From assembly GCA_949987565.1 (NCBI GenBank), contig OX465119.1, positions 7,352,694 to 7,416,693 on the forward strand: 64,000 nt of DNA. Direction: 5' to 3'. Shown here piece by piece: positions 1 to 14,100 of this stretch; the first letter of the stretch is position 1, and each line of letters starts with the position of its first letter. The DNA comes from Luidia sarsii. Taxonomy: Eukaryota; Echinodermata; Asteroidea; Paxillosida; Luidiidae. Made by a program: the position numbers and the translations under genes. The notes below the pieces were generated by a model. That model worked only from the letters and a program-made list of their open reading frames with translations, was not told where the DNA came from and made no database searches.

Positions 1-108
1 TTGTAGAAGTTGTTAATAGTTATTAACAACCTTAACAGATGGCATGAATATGGTCCCAAATGACTGTTTGATGGCATCTTTGTTGTTTTGTGTGATGTGT
101 ACATGTAG

Positions 109-3100
109 ATGGGTTGGGGACAAGGAATCTGCAGATGAATCAGTGGACATTGAGCTGGCACCATATGAAGCAAGACCCAGTAACACTGTGGCTCCTTTAC
201 CTGATGACCAAGAGCCAATGACCTCAAGTAAGTCCTGTAATATTGCATTTATCCAACCAAGTAAATTGTCAACTGCTTTGGTCAGTATAGTATATATAGT
301 GCTGAACACTATAAGTAGTACAGATGTGCCTGAACAAGTAGTACAGATGACCAGTCAGCAGTCATGTACAGTGGAACGTCGCTATAACAAACATCCCGGG
401 ATCCATGAAAATTGTTCGGTACAGCGGTTGTTCATTATGGCAGTTGCAGCCGCATACCGGTATCAGGCAAAATCTAAGATTGCGTCCGTGCATTAGAAGT
501 GCGCCCTCTTGTGATGAATTTGTTCACGTTATATTTTTGTTTCTTTTGCATAATAAAAATAATGAAGATTTTAATTTATGAAGCATAAATCAAGTATTTA
601 AAGATAGAGTTTAGACTTATTTTAAAGATAGAGTTTAGACTTTCAGAAATATTTTGTGGTTTCAATATATCATGGCACCCTCTTGACCATTGTTAGTTTG
701 GTCCGGTGCCAACTTATTCATTCATTGAACTCTACAGTGTTGAAAGGGATGTTCATTATAGCCTATGCTTGTGTCAACTTGTTATTGATTTCATTCTTTT
801 GAGCACGAGCCGACAAGGTACAGTGTATACATGTACATGGACAATGATTTCAGTCAACAGCAATGAGTGGCTTTCCCTTCTATTCTCTGGGGAAATAATG
901 CCAAACCAAGACTTGTGTAAGCACATAAATCATGTATTGAATTTATTGTGTGTGAGGTTGAATCACAACGATTATTTTGCATATAAAAATTGGGAGCCAA
1001 AGGGCATGTTTGTTACATCCAAATGTTCGGTATATTGGCATTCGTTATAGCCACGTTCCACTGTTCTTGCTTACATCTCCAATTAGATCTTGTGTTTTTT
1101 CATTGACTGTTTAGCAGTGCCGTGTATATCTAAAGGCTTATTCAGCATTGATATGTGAATGTACATGACTGAAGTAGACCACCAGTTTAGTGAATCAATC
1201 TGGACGTCTATTCAATTCAATAAGTAGCCAACAATTTATGCCCTTTGATTTACATCAACAAAAGTAATTCATCAACAAAAGATAACTTTTTATGTACAAT
1301 TAAGGAGTTTAGTGTGACTTATTAATGTAATTGGTTATTTTGTGTTATCAATGTATGGATTGATTTGATTGGCCATTCTTTTGAATTACAGAAGGTGTTT
1401 GGAAGATTTTCATAACATCAGGTTCTGATGAGGATGCTGGCATTGAGGCCAATATTACCATGGTAGTATATGGATCAGATGGAATCAGTCAACCATTACC
1501 AATCACACAGTCTGAGCAACTAGCCAAGATGGAGGCAGGGAAGACTCAGGAATTTGAGGTAAGATAGTTGTGCATGCATCGTACAGACGGTCTACATAGT
1601 TATTGGTTGATTCCAGCCATGGATTTGGGATGTTTCCATGTATAAGCAATACTATTTCTTCTTTATTGCTTCTCTGTATCGAAATTAATAGTGAACCATG
1701 ATGGTAGTGAAAGTAGAGATAATATACACTGCTAGAGTGTCACAACCACTGGAACTGTGTACACAGCCTTTATTTAGATTAAACTTTGGCTCAACCGATC
1801 AGCGTGATTGGAGAACGTCATAGAATAAAACACATTTTTCACATTTTAAGATTTATTAAAGTAAAGTAATTGAAAGCTAATTGGAAACTTTGTACATAGC
1901 TCTTTTAGCTTCAATCAGAATGTATCAGAGTAAAGATTAGTAATTTTGTTGACCTTTGGCCTACCTCAGGTGAATGTAGGTGATGTTGGACAGATTTACA
2001 AGGTGCGAATAGAGCATGATGGGCAGGGTGAACAGTCCTCATGGTTCTTGGACAAGGTAGGTATTGGTGATACAGTGGCAACCATACTCTTATATTTCAG
2101 ATTCACCAATTTTTTAAAGCTCATAATTTGTATGTACCCCTTATAAGTGATAATGATACTGCAGTTACCTGCAATCCTGTATAAATAGATGAATTTAATT
2201 TCTAAATCGATATAAAGTGGGTTGATTTGTTTATGTTCAGCTAAATGCACCAGAGGATAATGCAAGATTAGAGATACTGCCCTCATCAGAATTGGACAAT
2301 TTTAGGGAAGACAAATTTGTAAACACTATCTGTATCCATACTTCAGACAAAATGCTTCCAAATTAAAAGCAGTCTTTAGAGCCATTAATTAAAGGTGTAC
2401 AAATCCTGGTTATTCATAAGGCATGCATCCTTTTATAAAAAGCTTTGGGTTCTTGATAATCAAATAATGGTATTTGACCTGGATGTATGCTGTCATATTC
2501 AAATCTATCCTGATTTGTGCTATGTGTGCAATTTCATTGTTATCTTGTCTCCTGATTACTTGCCAACTTAGATCAAGATGAAAGATGTTGACACAAAGGC
2601 AGAGTTTAGCTACGATGTTTCCAGCTGGCTGTCCGTGGATAAAGAAGGTTGTGATGCCGTTGTAGAAGTCCCTGCAATATGGCCAGAAACAACATATGGC
2701 CCAGGTATCTATTGGAGTCAGACACTAGCAATCCCTATCAAATGATGACCCATCATAAGTTTGGTAAAATGTACTGTGGTATTTCTTCGGATGCTTCCGA
2801 AATAATCTCTACTGATACATCAGCTGTATTTAGTTTCAATCTGTTGTTAACTATTTGCAAAGGTGAAATTGATTGTTTTGTCAATAGTCAAACACCTTTG
2901 CATTGAATAAGAATATTCATAACTGACAAACAAAAATGTTATTTGTTGTTGACCCGAGTGTATGTAGTATGTGCTTTGAACAGCTATTGGTATTACATGT
3001 ACATGTATGTGTAGTGCCCAATCTGTAATCAATCTAATTTGTGTCAATCTTTAAACAACAGTCTTGAAGTACAACTTGGAGATAGTGACTGGAGAGGAAG

Positions 3101-5061
3101 AGAATGCTGGAACTGAAGCCAATGTTTACCTGATTCTGAAGGGTGAAGATGGTGATACAGGAAAGAGGAAGATGTCTAGACAAACAGGACAAGGGTTCAG
3201 CCAAGGTCAAACAAACACCTTCACCATACAAGCTGTGTCTCTTGGCAAGATCAACCAGTGCATTATGGGACATGATGGTAACCAGCCAGGTACTCCTATG
3301 TCCATGTCTCTTTTTGTAAACAAGACAGAGAGCGATGAAATAAGTAGCAAGCAAAAACAGACAAACCAACAAATAAATAGAACGATCCAGACAGACAGTC
3401 AGACATACAAATTGTTTGCCTTCATATTTTCAGAAAGACAGTAGATGGTCAAATTGTTGGTAATATGCGTATTCTCTTTGTATTTCAGAATCAGGATGGT
3501 TCTTGGACAAGGTCATTGTGAGTGTGTGTGATGATGATGCACAGGGCATTGTCTTCCCTTGTAATAGGTGAGACCCCATGCCATATTGGATTCCTACCAT
3601 TTTAATTCCAATAACAAGGCAGCATTTATACTATATTTGATCATATTTATGTAAATAAAGATACCTTGAGTTGATGCATTTTGAACCACATGCATTATAA
3701 GCCCTAGATAGTTGTTTAACCCAAGTATGATGCAAAAATAAAGTTGATGTGCCTTGGCAAGAAAAGTGATAGACATTTTAAACAATATATAGCAATAGCG
3801 AAGTAGATTTCATTGGAGTGGGATTTCAACTCGAGATCTCTGGCTTAACGTACCAGTGCTCTTTTACCACCTGAGCTATCCAGCCCTGAGATGGGGCAAT
3901 GTGAAAGAGACAACTATCTTTGCCTGGGTGGAGCACCAGTCACAAGTATTTGACTGCTGTTTTATGTATCCAGGGATCACAACGTCTTTTTCATTCAGAT
4001 GCAAAGAACAATTAGTTGTAAATCTAGCTGCAACATTTCAAGGATCACAAAAGGTTGATGCAAGTTTTAGACTTTAACAACAAAATGATTTTCCTATTTT
4101 GATTTGTTTGTTTTTTCCATAGCTACGGAGCATGTTGTTAATTCAAAGAAATGCAAACATTTAAACATTACTTGCTGATGGTTGTGCTCAAAATACTTAT
4201 CTGATGCTGGACGTTTTGCTCCAAGCAGGACCTTTCTCAAAGAGACCTTGCGCTGCCTTTTAGAACAAGTCTTGGTAGTTTATAATTCAGTCAAAAATTA
4301 AATGAGACCACTTATGAACCATGAGTGCTTTCACATGATGTAAAGGCTTACAAGCCTCCATAAGACATTATTAACACCATTTCAAACTATACAAAATGGA
4401 TAGCAAATATATCTACCGGTACTTTTGTTTTCAGACAGTAAATGCAGTTCCATAAAAAAATTATTAATGAATCATATTGGATGAGTTTTTATTGTGTAAG
4501 AAATTGCATGTGTATTACTTTAATATTACTTGCTTTGACAGTGTTTAATGGAAAGACTCATGCTTGCATGTTACCCCATGGTTTTGCAGATGGTTAGCTG
4601 TTGACAAGGATGACAATCAAACAGAAGTGGAGTTGGAGCCATCAGTACCAAGCGAGGGCGCTGTTGAATCTGCCAACACTAATGGGGAGACCAAAGAGGA
4701 GGATGGTGGACAAGAGAACACAGGGAAAGAGGATGAGACCAACAAAGCTGGAAATGAGGACAAACAGACAGACAATGATGAGTCAATGAATGAGAATGAA
4801 GACAAACAGACAGACAATGATGAATCTAAGAATGACAAAGAAGACAAAAAGGCAGACAATGATGAATCTAAGAATGACAAAGAAGACAAAGAGGCAGACA
4901 ATGATGAGTCTAAGAATGACAAAGAAGACAAAGAGGCAGACAATGATGAGTCTAAGAATGACAAAGAAGACAAAGAGGCAGACAATGATGAGTCTAAGAA
5001 TGACAAAGAAGACAAACAGACAGACAATGATGAGTCTAAGAATGAGAATGAAGAGAAATAG
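109..5061 (+). CDS. PLAT/LH2-domain protein, LOXHD1-like, 3' part of gene
   Basis: Seven coding exons were read by eye: 109-227, 1392-1558, 1970-2056, 2572-2704, 3062-3289, 3489-3567 and 4590-5061 (stop TAG at 5059-5061). All junctions are GT-AG and the phases agree, for example AG|A giving CNRW across 3567/4590. The first exon is the end of one PLAT domain (WVGDKE...IELAP). Exons 2-4 make a second (VWKIFITSGSDEDAG, then SSWFLDKV, then SSWLSVDKEG). Exons 5-7 make a third (LKYNLEIVTGEEENAGTEAN, then SGWFLDKV, then CNRWLAVDKDD). PLAT domains are beta-sandwiches that bind lipid or protein partners; LOXHD1 is a tandem array of them. The last exon continues into a highly charged tail of about 130 residues made of 14-residue repeats. 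The 5' part lies outside the window. The domain family is clear; orthology to LOXHD1 rather than another PLAT-array protein is inferred. Confidence 0.85.
3815..4010 (-). mobile_element. tRNA-derived SINE, copy 1
   Basis: The reverse strand begins with a tRNA-like head. It has an A-box type TAGCTCAGGTGGTAAAAGAG and a degenerate B-box type AGTTGAAATCCCA about 40 nt later. It then continues into a non-tRNA body shared with the copy at 60497-60725 (CCAGTGCTCTT, AGCACCAGTCA, CAGGGATCAC on the plus strand). It sits in the intron before the last exon of the PLAT gene. Confidence 0.65.
4741..5058 (+). repeat. 42-bp coding minisatellite, acidic tail of the PLAT protein
   Basis: About six to seven in-frame copies of a 42-bp unit encode a 14-residue acidic/lysine repeat of the type DKEADNDESKNDKE. 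Copies differ at a few positions (QT, KA, EA). The unit length is a multiple of three, so copy-number change keeps the frame. The tail is predicted to be disordered and to follow the last PLAT domain directly. Confidence 0.85.
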
Positions 5062-6880
5062 ACCAAGATAACCCCAAGCATAGAATGAAGACAGAGAGAC
5101 AATGAGACAGCTGATGGACAATCAAGTAATAGATAAAGGGATGCTTACAAGGAGATGAAGTTGCATAATGTCATTAAACAAAATGCAACAGAGTCTTATT
5201 TGAAACATGATTTTGTGGCGTATTTTAATTTAACACTTCGAAATTTTACTTGATACTTTATAAATTTAAGTATGTGCACATTGCAATTAGTTTTTAACAT
5301 AAGTTACGCACTGTTAAAGAGGCAATTCTTGAGAAGCCATTCTGAAATTCATGTGTCAAGAAATGTTATCAAAATGATTGAAGGTTTTCAGTTTGATTAC
5401 ACATTTAAATTCTAGTTGAAAAAGTGCCTTTTACACTGGTCTTATGTTACCATGCAAGATCCCATGTCGTGACAGTTTTGGAATGGGAGGCATATTTTTA
5501 GTCTGATTACAGTATTTTTGTATAATAATGCGGTTGTATCCTTTATAACTTGAAAAAGTTGATGAGTACACAACGATGTAATATTGTTTACAATGAAATT
5601 GATAATAGACAATGATGAGACTAAGCCATGGCTGATGGAGTGCATGCAGCCATAATGTAATGGATGAAAGGATATAAACAATGGAGATAAAGATGCACAA
5701 TGTCATTAAACAAAGTGCACGTACATCTGTTTTTAATAAATTTAAATATTTGTGTGGAATAAATTAATATAACTTTGAGAATATTGAAAGTCATCATTTT
5801 CATTCTGAAATTGTTGACATTTTTCCAAATTAATGTCTGTGCATGTTGTGATATGCATTTAACTTAAAATGCATTTAAGTTACACACTGTTAAAGAGATA
5901 ATTTGTTACAATTCAGTTGTCAAGCAGTTGTGTACATGACTGTTATACTTCTTGGAAGGTGTTTTAAATGTGGAAAGAATTTGTAATGTATGGTTGCCAT
6001 CGCATGGATATCATGAATTTACAGTGAATCATTTCCTCTAATATTAATATCCAATATTAATCCAAAATTAATATCCAATAATTGAAAAGTTCAATTCCAC
6101 AAAAATTTTGATTATATTGTCTTTCATAGGTTTTTAGAAAATTGAAACATTTGTAGTAATTCTGTGTACTGTGTGTGTGATGTTAGAGATTTCCAGAATT
6201 CAATTCATGCATTAATCATACACGTTTTTCCCATTTCGATTATGAAAATGTCAAATTGTTAAATTTATAAACAATAACCTCTGTGTCTTTGCTTCACCAA
6301 AAATTGTATTTTCATTATAACAGTTTGAAAACAAATCATCTGTCTCACTCAAAATGTGCAATGTATCAAATCTAAAACTTAAAATATTGCTTTGTGTGCT
6401 TGTGATAATACTTTCTTTTTGAAAAATTAGAATTTTCCAAAATTAAAGGCCAAATATGTTTATAAAGCATGTTTGAATTATACAAACAAGGACAGGCAAT
6501 GATGAGACAATTAAGCCTAAAGTTGACAAATGTTGATTTATTATGATTAACATGCTTGGTAAAATAATTATGTAACTTGCTGTCTTAGAGCTGATTGGGA
6601 TTTGATGACTTAGTATTGTAGCTGTGTACTAGATGAATTACTTTACCTTAAGCACAGGCAATGGCAATGATGACAGGCAATGGCAATGATGAGACTAAGC
6701 CATGGCTGATGGAGTGGATGGAGCCATAATGTAATGGATGAAAGGATATAAACAATGGAGATGAAGATGCACAATGTCATTAAACAAAGTGCAACAGAAT
6801 TAAATCTTCAATTATATTTATATATTATTGTGTTGTGTAAATTAATGTAACTCTGAGAATATTGAAACTCATCAAAGGTT
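5062..6880 (+). repeat. Probable 3' UTR and duplicated copies of the gene's 3' end
   Basis: Sequence after the stop codon contains degenerate serial duplications. A block holding GACAATGATGAGACTAAGCC, then GGATGAAAGGATATAAAC, then AATGTCATTAAACAAAGTGC occurs at about 5607-5720 and again at 6676-6795. A weaker copy follows the stop at about 5090-5195. A second shared block (AAGTTA, then CACTGTTAAAGAG) occurs near 5305 and 5880. The GACAATGATGAG core matches the coding minisatellite, so the duplications appear to have included the end of the last exon. AATAAA-type signals occur (for example near 5758) but no cleavage site was established. Confidence 0.6.
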
Positions 6881-9800
6881 CACTGTGATTTTCCTTCAAA
6901 AAATGTACTATGCATTCATCTTTCCATTTGTAGAATCAAAATTTTCCAAAGTGAAAGGTCAATACATATATAGTACATGTGATTCTTCATATGCCAGTTC
7001 TTTATTATTTTAGTATTATAGAATTGATTTAATTGCCTTGGTAGGTTTGTGTCTAACAATTTGACAAAATGTTAATTTATAATTATTAACATGCTTTCAT
7101 GTAATATGATGTTATTTAAAACCTTATGCTGTTTTTATAGAGAGTGTATTAGATTAAATATGCAAGTGCATTATGGCAGCCATCTGGTTTCTGGGATTCT
7201 AATCACACTTAAGGGCCCAATACAATATTGGGAAGATCAGGAAACATCAATGTCCACAGATTTCCTTCTAATTTACACAATATGTTGATGGTCATGATAG
7301 AATCATCATGTTAAAATCTTACGGTCTGGGATACTGTACTTTTTGAGAAATCTTAACTCAAACATTGACAAATACATGTAGTTTATTACTCTCGACTAAT
7401 AAACTATTTCTTACACTACAGAACTGTGCCTTAAACACACAAAGACATGTGACTAAGAACTTCCTTTACATGAAGCACTTTAGGAGAGCCATCAGGTACA
7501 GCCCATAGTGTACAGGTAGCTAACTAGTTTTTACCTCCAATATTGTGTCAATGTACATCTTAATTCCTTGGAGCAAAAATGATGCAATGCCATCACATTA
7601 TGTGTATTTTTCCAGAAGAAATTCGTTATGCACTGGTTTTCAATATGAACGTTAAGACAATAAGATATGATTCATATTTTTTCTGGCACTGGAAAAAAAA
7701 ATTGTTTTCAACAAAATTCATATTTTTTTGTATAGATTTTTAAGGTAGTTTAGATATACTTTATCCTTTTCTTTTCTATTTTCAGAAATTTAATTTTAAA
7801 ATGATATTTTGTACATTTACATAAAGATGTATGATATCAAAGTCTATACTATATGTCTATAATTGCAATGAGATTATCTATATATTTTGCCATGACAATA
7901 TTGCACCTTTCTGGTCCTGTACAGTTTGATGTATGAATTTCAGTCTTTTCAAAAGTTGTATTTTCCAAAATAGAATAGAGAGTGCCCATTAGACTTGCAT
8001 TAAAGTATGTTGTGTCCAGTACATTTTACATTATGAAGTAGATGAATGTCCTATTTGAACCAAAAGTTGTTGATATTGAGTAGTTTTTAATGTCACTGCC
8101 TTAATGATAATTCACAGCACAGATTGACATCCTATGGCTATGAAGTTTGGTGTGTACTGCACTTCTTTCACTTCAGCTTTGATTTCAAAAACCTTGAACT
8201 ACATGTATGTGCAATGAATGGTTACGGTACATTTTACTGCTTGAAATAAAAGTGGACTGGCATAAATGGATCAAGAGAAGTTTTCTTTTTTTACTTCCTA
8301 GTATTAGTCTATGGTTCTTGGGTTTGAGTGATACTTGGAATCACACACAGTGCAACTATCTACAATAATTATACATGTATACCAGCATTCAACCCTTGTT
8401 TGTTGGTGCAAGAGCTATCTCAGAGTACAAATCTAACTAAGGCTGCATCCAAATTCATGGGCTATGGCTTGAAAGAACACAAGTCTAAGGAAGTCGTCAA
8501 CAAGCGGCTGCAGCCAGTTCCCATAGGGTTACGTGGTACTTCTAGCCACAGCCAATATATTCAGACATGGCCCAAAAAGGTACACTACAGTATGTAAGCC
8601 AAGTGTCTTACCAATAATCTCCGACTGGAGGCACTGCAAGGTGATTTCTAATGCAGGGCAGGCATGGGTGAGGCTCTATTGTTTGGAACCTTCCGCAAGT
8701 GCATTGGATGAAGGAAGTGCTGTGTGCAACCTATTCCGGTTCTGACCCAGGCTTTCATTGGGCGGTTGAAACCACTTGGCTTTGTAGGGGGCCTGGGATA
8801 AACTTGGTGGTGGAAGACTCCAATTGATCTCATCCGTGATCCGGCAATCCATACAGAGGCGGAGGGGGACGAATCATGCGTTAGCTCGTGAATTTTGAGT
8901 TCAGTTGAGGCATGAATAAAGTTTTCACCTTCCTCGCACTTGGGGATAAATTTGGCAATCTGGACATATTACTACAGTACACGGATAGGTAACTTTCTGA
9001 ATAGGCCTTACATTTTGATTTTCCTTTGTAATTCAGTGAATTTATGAACCCCAGATAAGCTGTCATTAACTGTCATTTCCATATCGATTCCTTACAGTCA
9101 CTTACTGTAGCAGTGAGAACAAGTTTTGTCTACTCAAATTTATTTTGCTCATGAACATTCAAATGTTTTAACATTGATCAAAATTAAAATGCGTTGTGCA
9201 GAGCTTCCAAGATTTGTTCAGAGCATTTCAGTAATCTCATCTCTAATGGTTGAAATAGTGCACAATTGAATGACACCATTGAAGTCACACTGGTCAAGTA
9301 GCAGGAGCATATGCATGTCTAATCAATTGCATCTAGGGGTAATAAGGTCAAGGAACAAAATAACCTAATGTAATGCCTTACTGCCATTAATGTGCAGCAG
9401 GAGAAACAAATTTGGGGTGGGATGAAAGATGTGAAATAATGAATAATCCAATCTGTTCATTTACACTGCATATCATTTAGGTACTGCACATAAGTTCACA
9501 CTAAAACCACGTCAGTTTATATTCAACATTTTATTTAGTCAGTCTCAACTGATTGACATATTGATTTATTCAATTCACATTGAATGTTTTGATGTGCTTA
9601 CTACAAACGTGTAAATATCACCTCAATGAAAATCTGTAAGTGAAATCATTCTATTTCATGTCAAAATATGCATAAATTATTTATTTTATTCCAAATAATT
9701 TAAGAGAAACATGTTTCCTTTGTATTAAAATGCATTTGTTTCCAACTACTGCAACTTGTTTGGTCTTGTTTGGTATTTACTGCATTGCTCCTGCAAAACA

Positions 9801-11165
9801 TAACACACGGGGATAAGTGAATGAATTAACCTTTAGTAACCACAATAATGCATTGGGTGATGAGCTGCTATGTACATGTACAGCTCCATTGATCTTGACT
9901 GATGAATTTGATATGCAATAGCTTGTGTTGTATTCCTTGCATCCTGGTAGATGAAAGTGCTCAAGCATAAGTTATGCCTTTGATGTATACTGTAGTTCCA
10001 TGTTTTTTCAAACCCTATGTTTAGGTATTGACATCAAGCAATATAAGCCATAGGCTTTTTGCATAGGTTACTGCACTAAATGTATTGAAGGGTCTGTAGT
10101 CTGTACGCAATTGGTGTAGCTCATGGAGACACATCAGTCAATACCCAAAATAATCAATGAGTCATGCCAAGTGATTGAAACCCATTATCTCCATCAGTCA
10201 CAAATGTTTGTTGCTTAAAAACAGCCATGTCTCACTGTTCTAAAACAAATGCAGCATTTCAGGCCAAAATATTTCAATACATTTTCTTTATCTTCCATCT
10301 GATTGGTGTAAATCTATAGAAAACTGTGAGACTTATGCAACATTTCAAGCATACTTAAGAAGTATAATATTAAGACCAAGTAGGACTACTTGGATTGAAA
10401 TATTTTTGATGAATACCAACATTTTACAAACTGCTTGCTGACAATGACCTGAAATATACAAATCTTAAAAGTTAGATGGTCTGATTTGTTCATTCTCAGT
10501 AGGGCATTATTTCATAGTGATGCTTATGAGAAAGATCCTGCTAGGATCAACACTTTAGGCACTCTAAGATTTTAGGGTCTGTCTTTTACAGGTTTGACTG
10601 GCATAATAATGCAATTTGTATGATGATGGTGTTTTGGCTTTAACTGGCAAATAATACACTCACGTTATCTGCTATGCAGTTAAGAATGGAATAGTTCACT
10701 TATTGATTTCAAATGCTACAATAGTAAATTCCTCATTTGGAGAAATAACTGTCTACTGAGTCAATTCATGATGAAGTCACTCCGTTGCCACATTGTCAAT
10801 GCAACTCATCTAAGGAGATAGGTACCTAATAACTGATGACATACGACCTGATGATATTGAAAACCAACTCCAGCAAGTCTAAGAAAGATCCTTTTTAATG
10901 CCACACCACATTTTTTACAATGCATCTACATGTACCATTGAGCTTGTTACAAAAATCTTTCATCCAAACGTGTCACTGTGGTTACTATAAACTTACTTTG
11001 GAATAAGGTAATTAAGTGAACCAACTTCTTTTGTCTTCCATCAGAATGTACAATAACATTTTAAAAATTCAGAAGTCTGTAAGTGCTTCTGATTTTAGTC
11101 CATTTGTTGAAGGGAACACCCTGTCAATGTGGTAGGCTTGGTTGATGGTTCTCATGCGTGTAACT
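6881..11165. other. Intergenic AT-rich DNA between PLAT gene and HADHB
   Basis: No convincing coding sequence was seen on either strand. The short open frames at 7091-7288, 8328-8745, 8881-9066 and 9777-9968 resemble no family I know and have no splice context. A degenerate Penelope-type 3' fragment lies near 10500-10580. The HADHB 3' UTR should occupy the right part of this stretch on the minus strand; its poly(A) site was not located. Confidence 0.5.
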
Positions 11166-14100
11166 CTATGAAGGATATTTCTCCACAATCATGGCATGGC
11201 CCTGAAAAATTTAATAGAAAAATATAGACAAACAAATCAATGAAAAACTAACTAACAAATAAAAAAATTGGCAAAGAAAATGTTAAATGGACCGGGATTT
11301 GAACCTAAGACCTGTGGTTTTGTGTACTAGTGCTCTTCCAATCTTCCCATCTGTCAGGTCACAAGACCTGGTTCATATCACTCCATATTCATGTCACCAT
11401 TACCTCCTTGATTTAAACCAATTGGTGCAAAATCAGTCATATCTTTCAGCTCTCTCAACTTTGGATTTATTATAAACTTCTCAGAAAGCAAAAAAACTCT
11501 GCCCATTCGTCTGCTATCATGACACAATTCATGGGCCTGCCAAGAGACAAGTGTGAGGAGAATAAACACAGACATGTTCCCACAAGAAGGGAAGGAATCC
11601 AGTGCATTAATGTTGAGTGAATTTCATTTAGAAGCTGATAATGATTTCTATTTAGCCTTGATACTGCATGCTATGTGTGTGGTATTGACTTACATGTCCA
11701 CCTGCTGCACATGCTGCTATCAGGGCATACTGCCCACCTTCACGATGCAATCTGTTGGCTGCAGTGGTCACCAATCGCACTCCTGTGGCAGCAAATGGGT
11801 GTCCAATAGCTAATGAACCACCCCAGGTGTTCAACTTCTCCATTGGGGGCGCTCCAAACTAAGAAGATACACAGAATCATCAGTGCACAGTGGTTAATAA
11901 CTGAATGATGTTTAGTGCTGAGTTTGTGACATACCATCACACAGGTTCCTAATGATATCTATCCGGACCAAAAAGGTGTCGGGGGGTGGGGGAGCAGTAT
12001 TCAGTTGGAAATGATAAACACATTAGAAATACACATTTTTTGTGTCAACAGCAAAGTTTTGAAGTGTGGATTGGGGATAAACACCAACGAAAACTATGGT
12101 GAAGATGTTTTAAATAAAGACTGTTAAATCGTGGTTTATTTCCTAATGATACTTAGTGGTCACTCGTTGTTGACAGACACGCTCAAGCAACACATGTTGA
12201 TCTGCCCCACAGTGCATGTTTGAGATATTTCTCCCTACATGTATGTGCCATACCTTATCCAATTTTCCAAACCATATCTGATTGTTCATTATATTTTCCT
12301 TGCTGTGAAAATGTAGTTTCATTTTCAGTCCAATGTATTCCAACTAAAAACACATTTTACAATTGGTTAAATTTCGGAATATGAAGAAAGAAATTGATAA
12401 CGACGGATGGAATGTTATGAATATGTTAAAATTAACTAAATTTGTTGGTGACATGAGAAAATAAAAAAAAAATCCCATCAATTCACAAGAAAACGTCTGC
12501 CAAGAGTGTCTGTGAAGTGTGGAATATTCCACTGCATAAAAAGGGGTGGATTTCCAGTGCTAGTTCACCCTTCAATATACAGTACTGATCGAAATTATTA
12601 TTACTATTCGCGACCAATTTGGTGCGAATGATTCTTCGCGAAGACGTCCGCAATTTCTTATATTTACAAGTCCGGGGAGTCATTTCCTTCGCGAAGAGAA
12701 CCAACGATTCGCGACTGAAGCGGCCATAGGTCCGAGGAGAAAATAATTACCGGTCCGGGGAGTCGTCTTCTCCGCGAAGACTCGCGAAGACCAGCGGCCA
12801 TAAACCGAGGGAGAAACCACTCCGTACTGGTCCGGGGGTCATTTCCTTTGCAAAATCCAGCAAAATCCAGCAGCCATCCATCAAAGGAGAAACTACCGGA
12901 CCCGGACGTCATTTCTTTCTGGAAGATTACTGCCAATTCGCGAATTTCCGCGGCAATCGATCGGGGTAGGGGAGAGAGTTGGGGGAGACAGGGTCTACAA
13001 GTCCAACGTACGAACGTCTCTTTGCGAATGATGCGCGAACAATCTGCGAAGAAAGCACAACAATTTGCGACCTAAGGCCTAAATGTACGGAGAAAAAAAC
13101 CGTACGCCAACGAGATAAATGGTTGTTTTTTTCTTAGGGGGGCATGATCACATGGGCAATTAACATTTGTGGAGCGGGAATTGAAACTCCAGTTAACCGA
13201 ACCCCCCCCCCCTCCTTCAACCCAAGATCAATCCAGAGCACCGGCAGTTGCTTTTAAGTCTGTCTTTGTGAGCACCGCCAGGGCTTTAGGAGCCCTATCC
13301 TTGCTCCACGCTCAGAGCTTGCGGTTGAAACTCTGGTCCTTGCCAATGTGTAGTGCTTTGTGAGCAATGCCAAGGCTTTTCAAGCCGGCCCCATGCTCAG
13401 AGCTTGCGGTTAATATAAAAATACACGACCAGATTCTCCTGCCAGAGAAGTTGTACTGAAGCCATTTTCCAAATTAAGCAATTGTTTCTTGTTTTACCTT
13501 ACCGTACCGGGTACCTCATAAAAAAGTGTCCTAAATGTTCCAGAATGTTTCGTTTTTTATTGTTTGAAATATTAGAATCTGAAAATCAGTGGGTAATGCA
13601 AAATCACTCTGTGCGGCCTCCGCCCAATTTGGTTGATATACCGGTACCCTCAAATCGAAGCTTGTTTTCTTCCACTTTAGGGGCTTTCACACAAGACGAA
13701 TTCCCCGGGAATATCTGTCTGTCTATTCACAGAACCGAATAAATCACCGTGGATAAGCTTTTCCCCGGGGAATTCTTACCCCAGCACGGGGTAGGGTAGA
13801 AGGAGAAAACCCTGGGACGTCATTACTTTCGCAAAGATAACTACCGATTCGCGAATTTCAGAGGCAATCGATCAGGGGTGTGGGGAGAGTTGGGGGAGAC
13901 ATGGTTTACAAGTCCAACGTATGAACCTCTCTTCGCGAACGATGCGCGAACAATGCGCGAACGATCTGAGAAAATAACACAACAATTTGCGACCTAAGGC
14001 CAAAAAATGTAAGAAAAAAACCCGTACACCAACGAGAGACTGTACATGGTTTTTTTTTCTTGGGGGGGGGGGGGGCATGATCACATGGGCAATTGCCGTT

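Noticed and set aside
4617..5121. Long minus-strand open frames opposite the PLAT acidic tail
   Set aside because: Mirror frames of the 42-bp coding repeat (Ser/Leu-rich, Ile/Val-rich); the plus frame is the exon.
8328..8833. Open frames on both strands near 8.5 kb
   Set aside because: No recognisable domain, no splice support; possibly an old repeat but unidentified.
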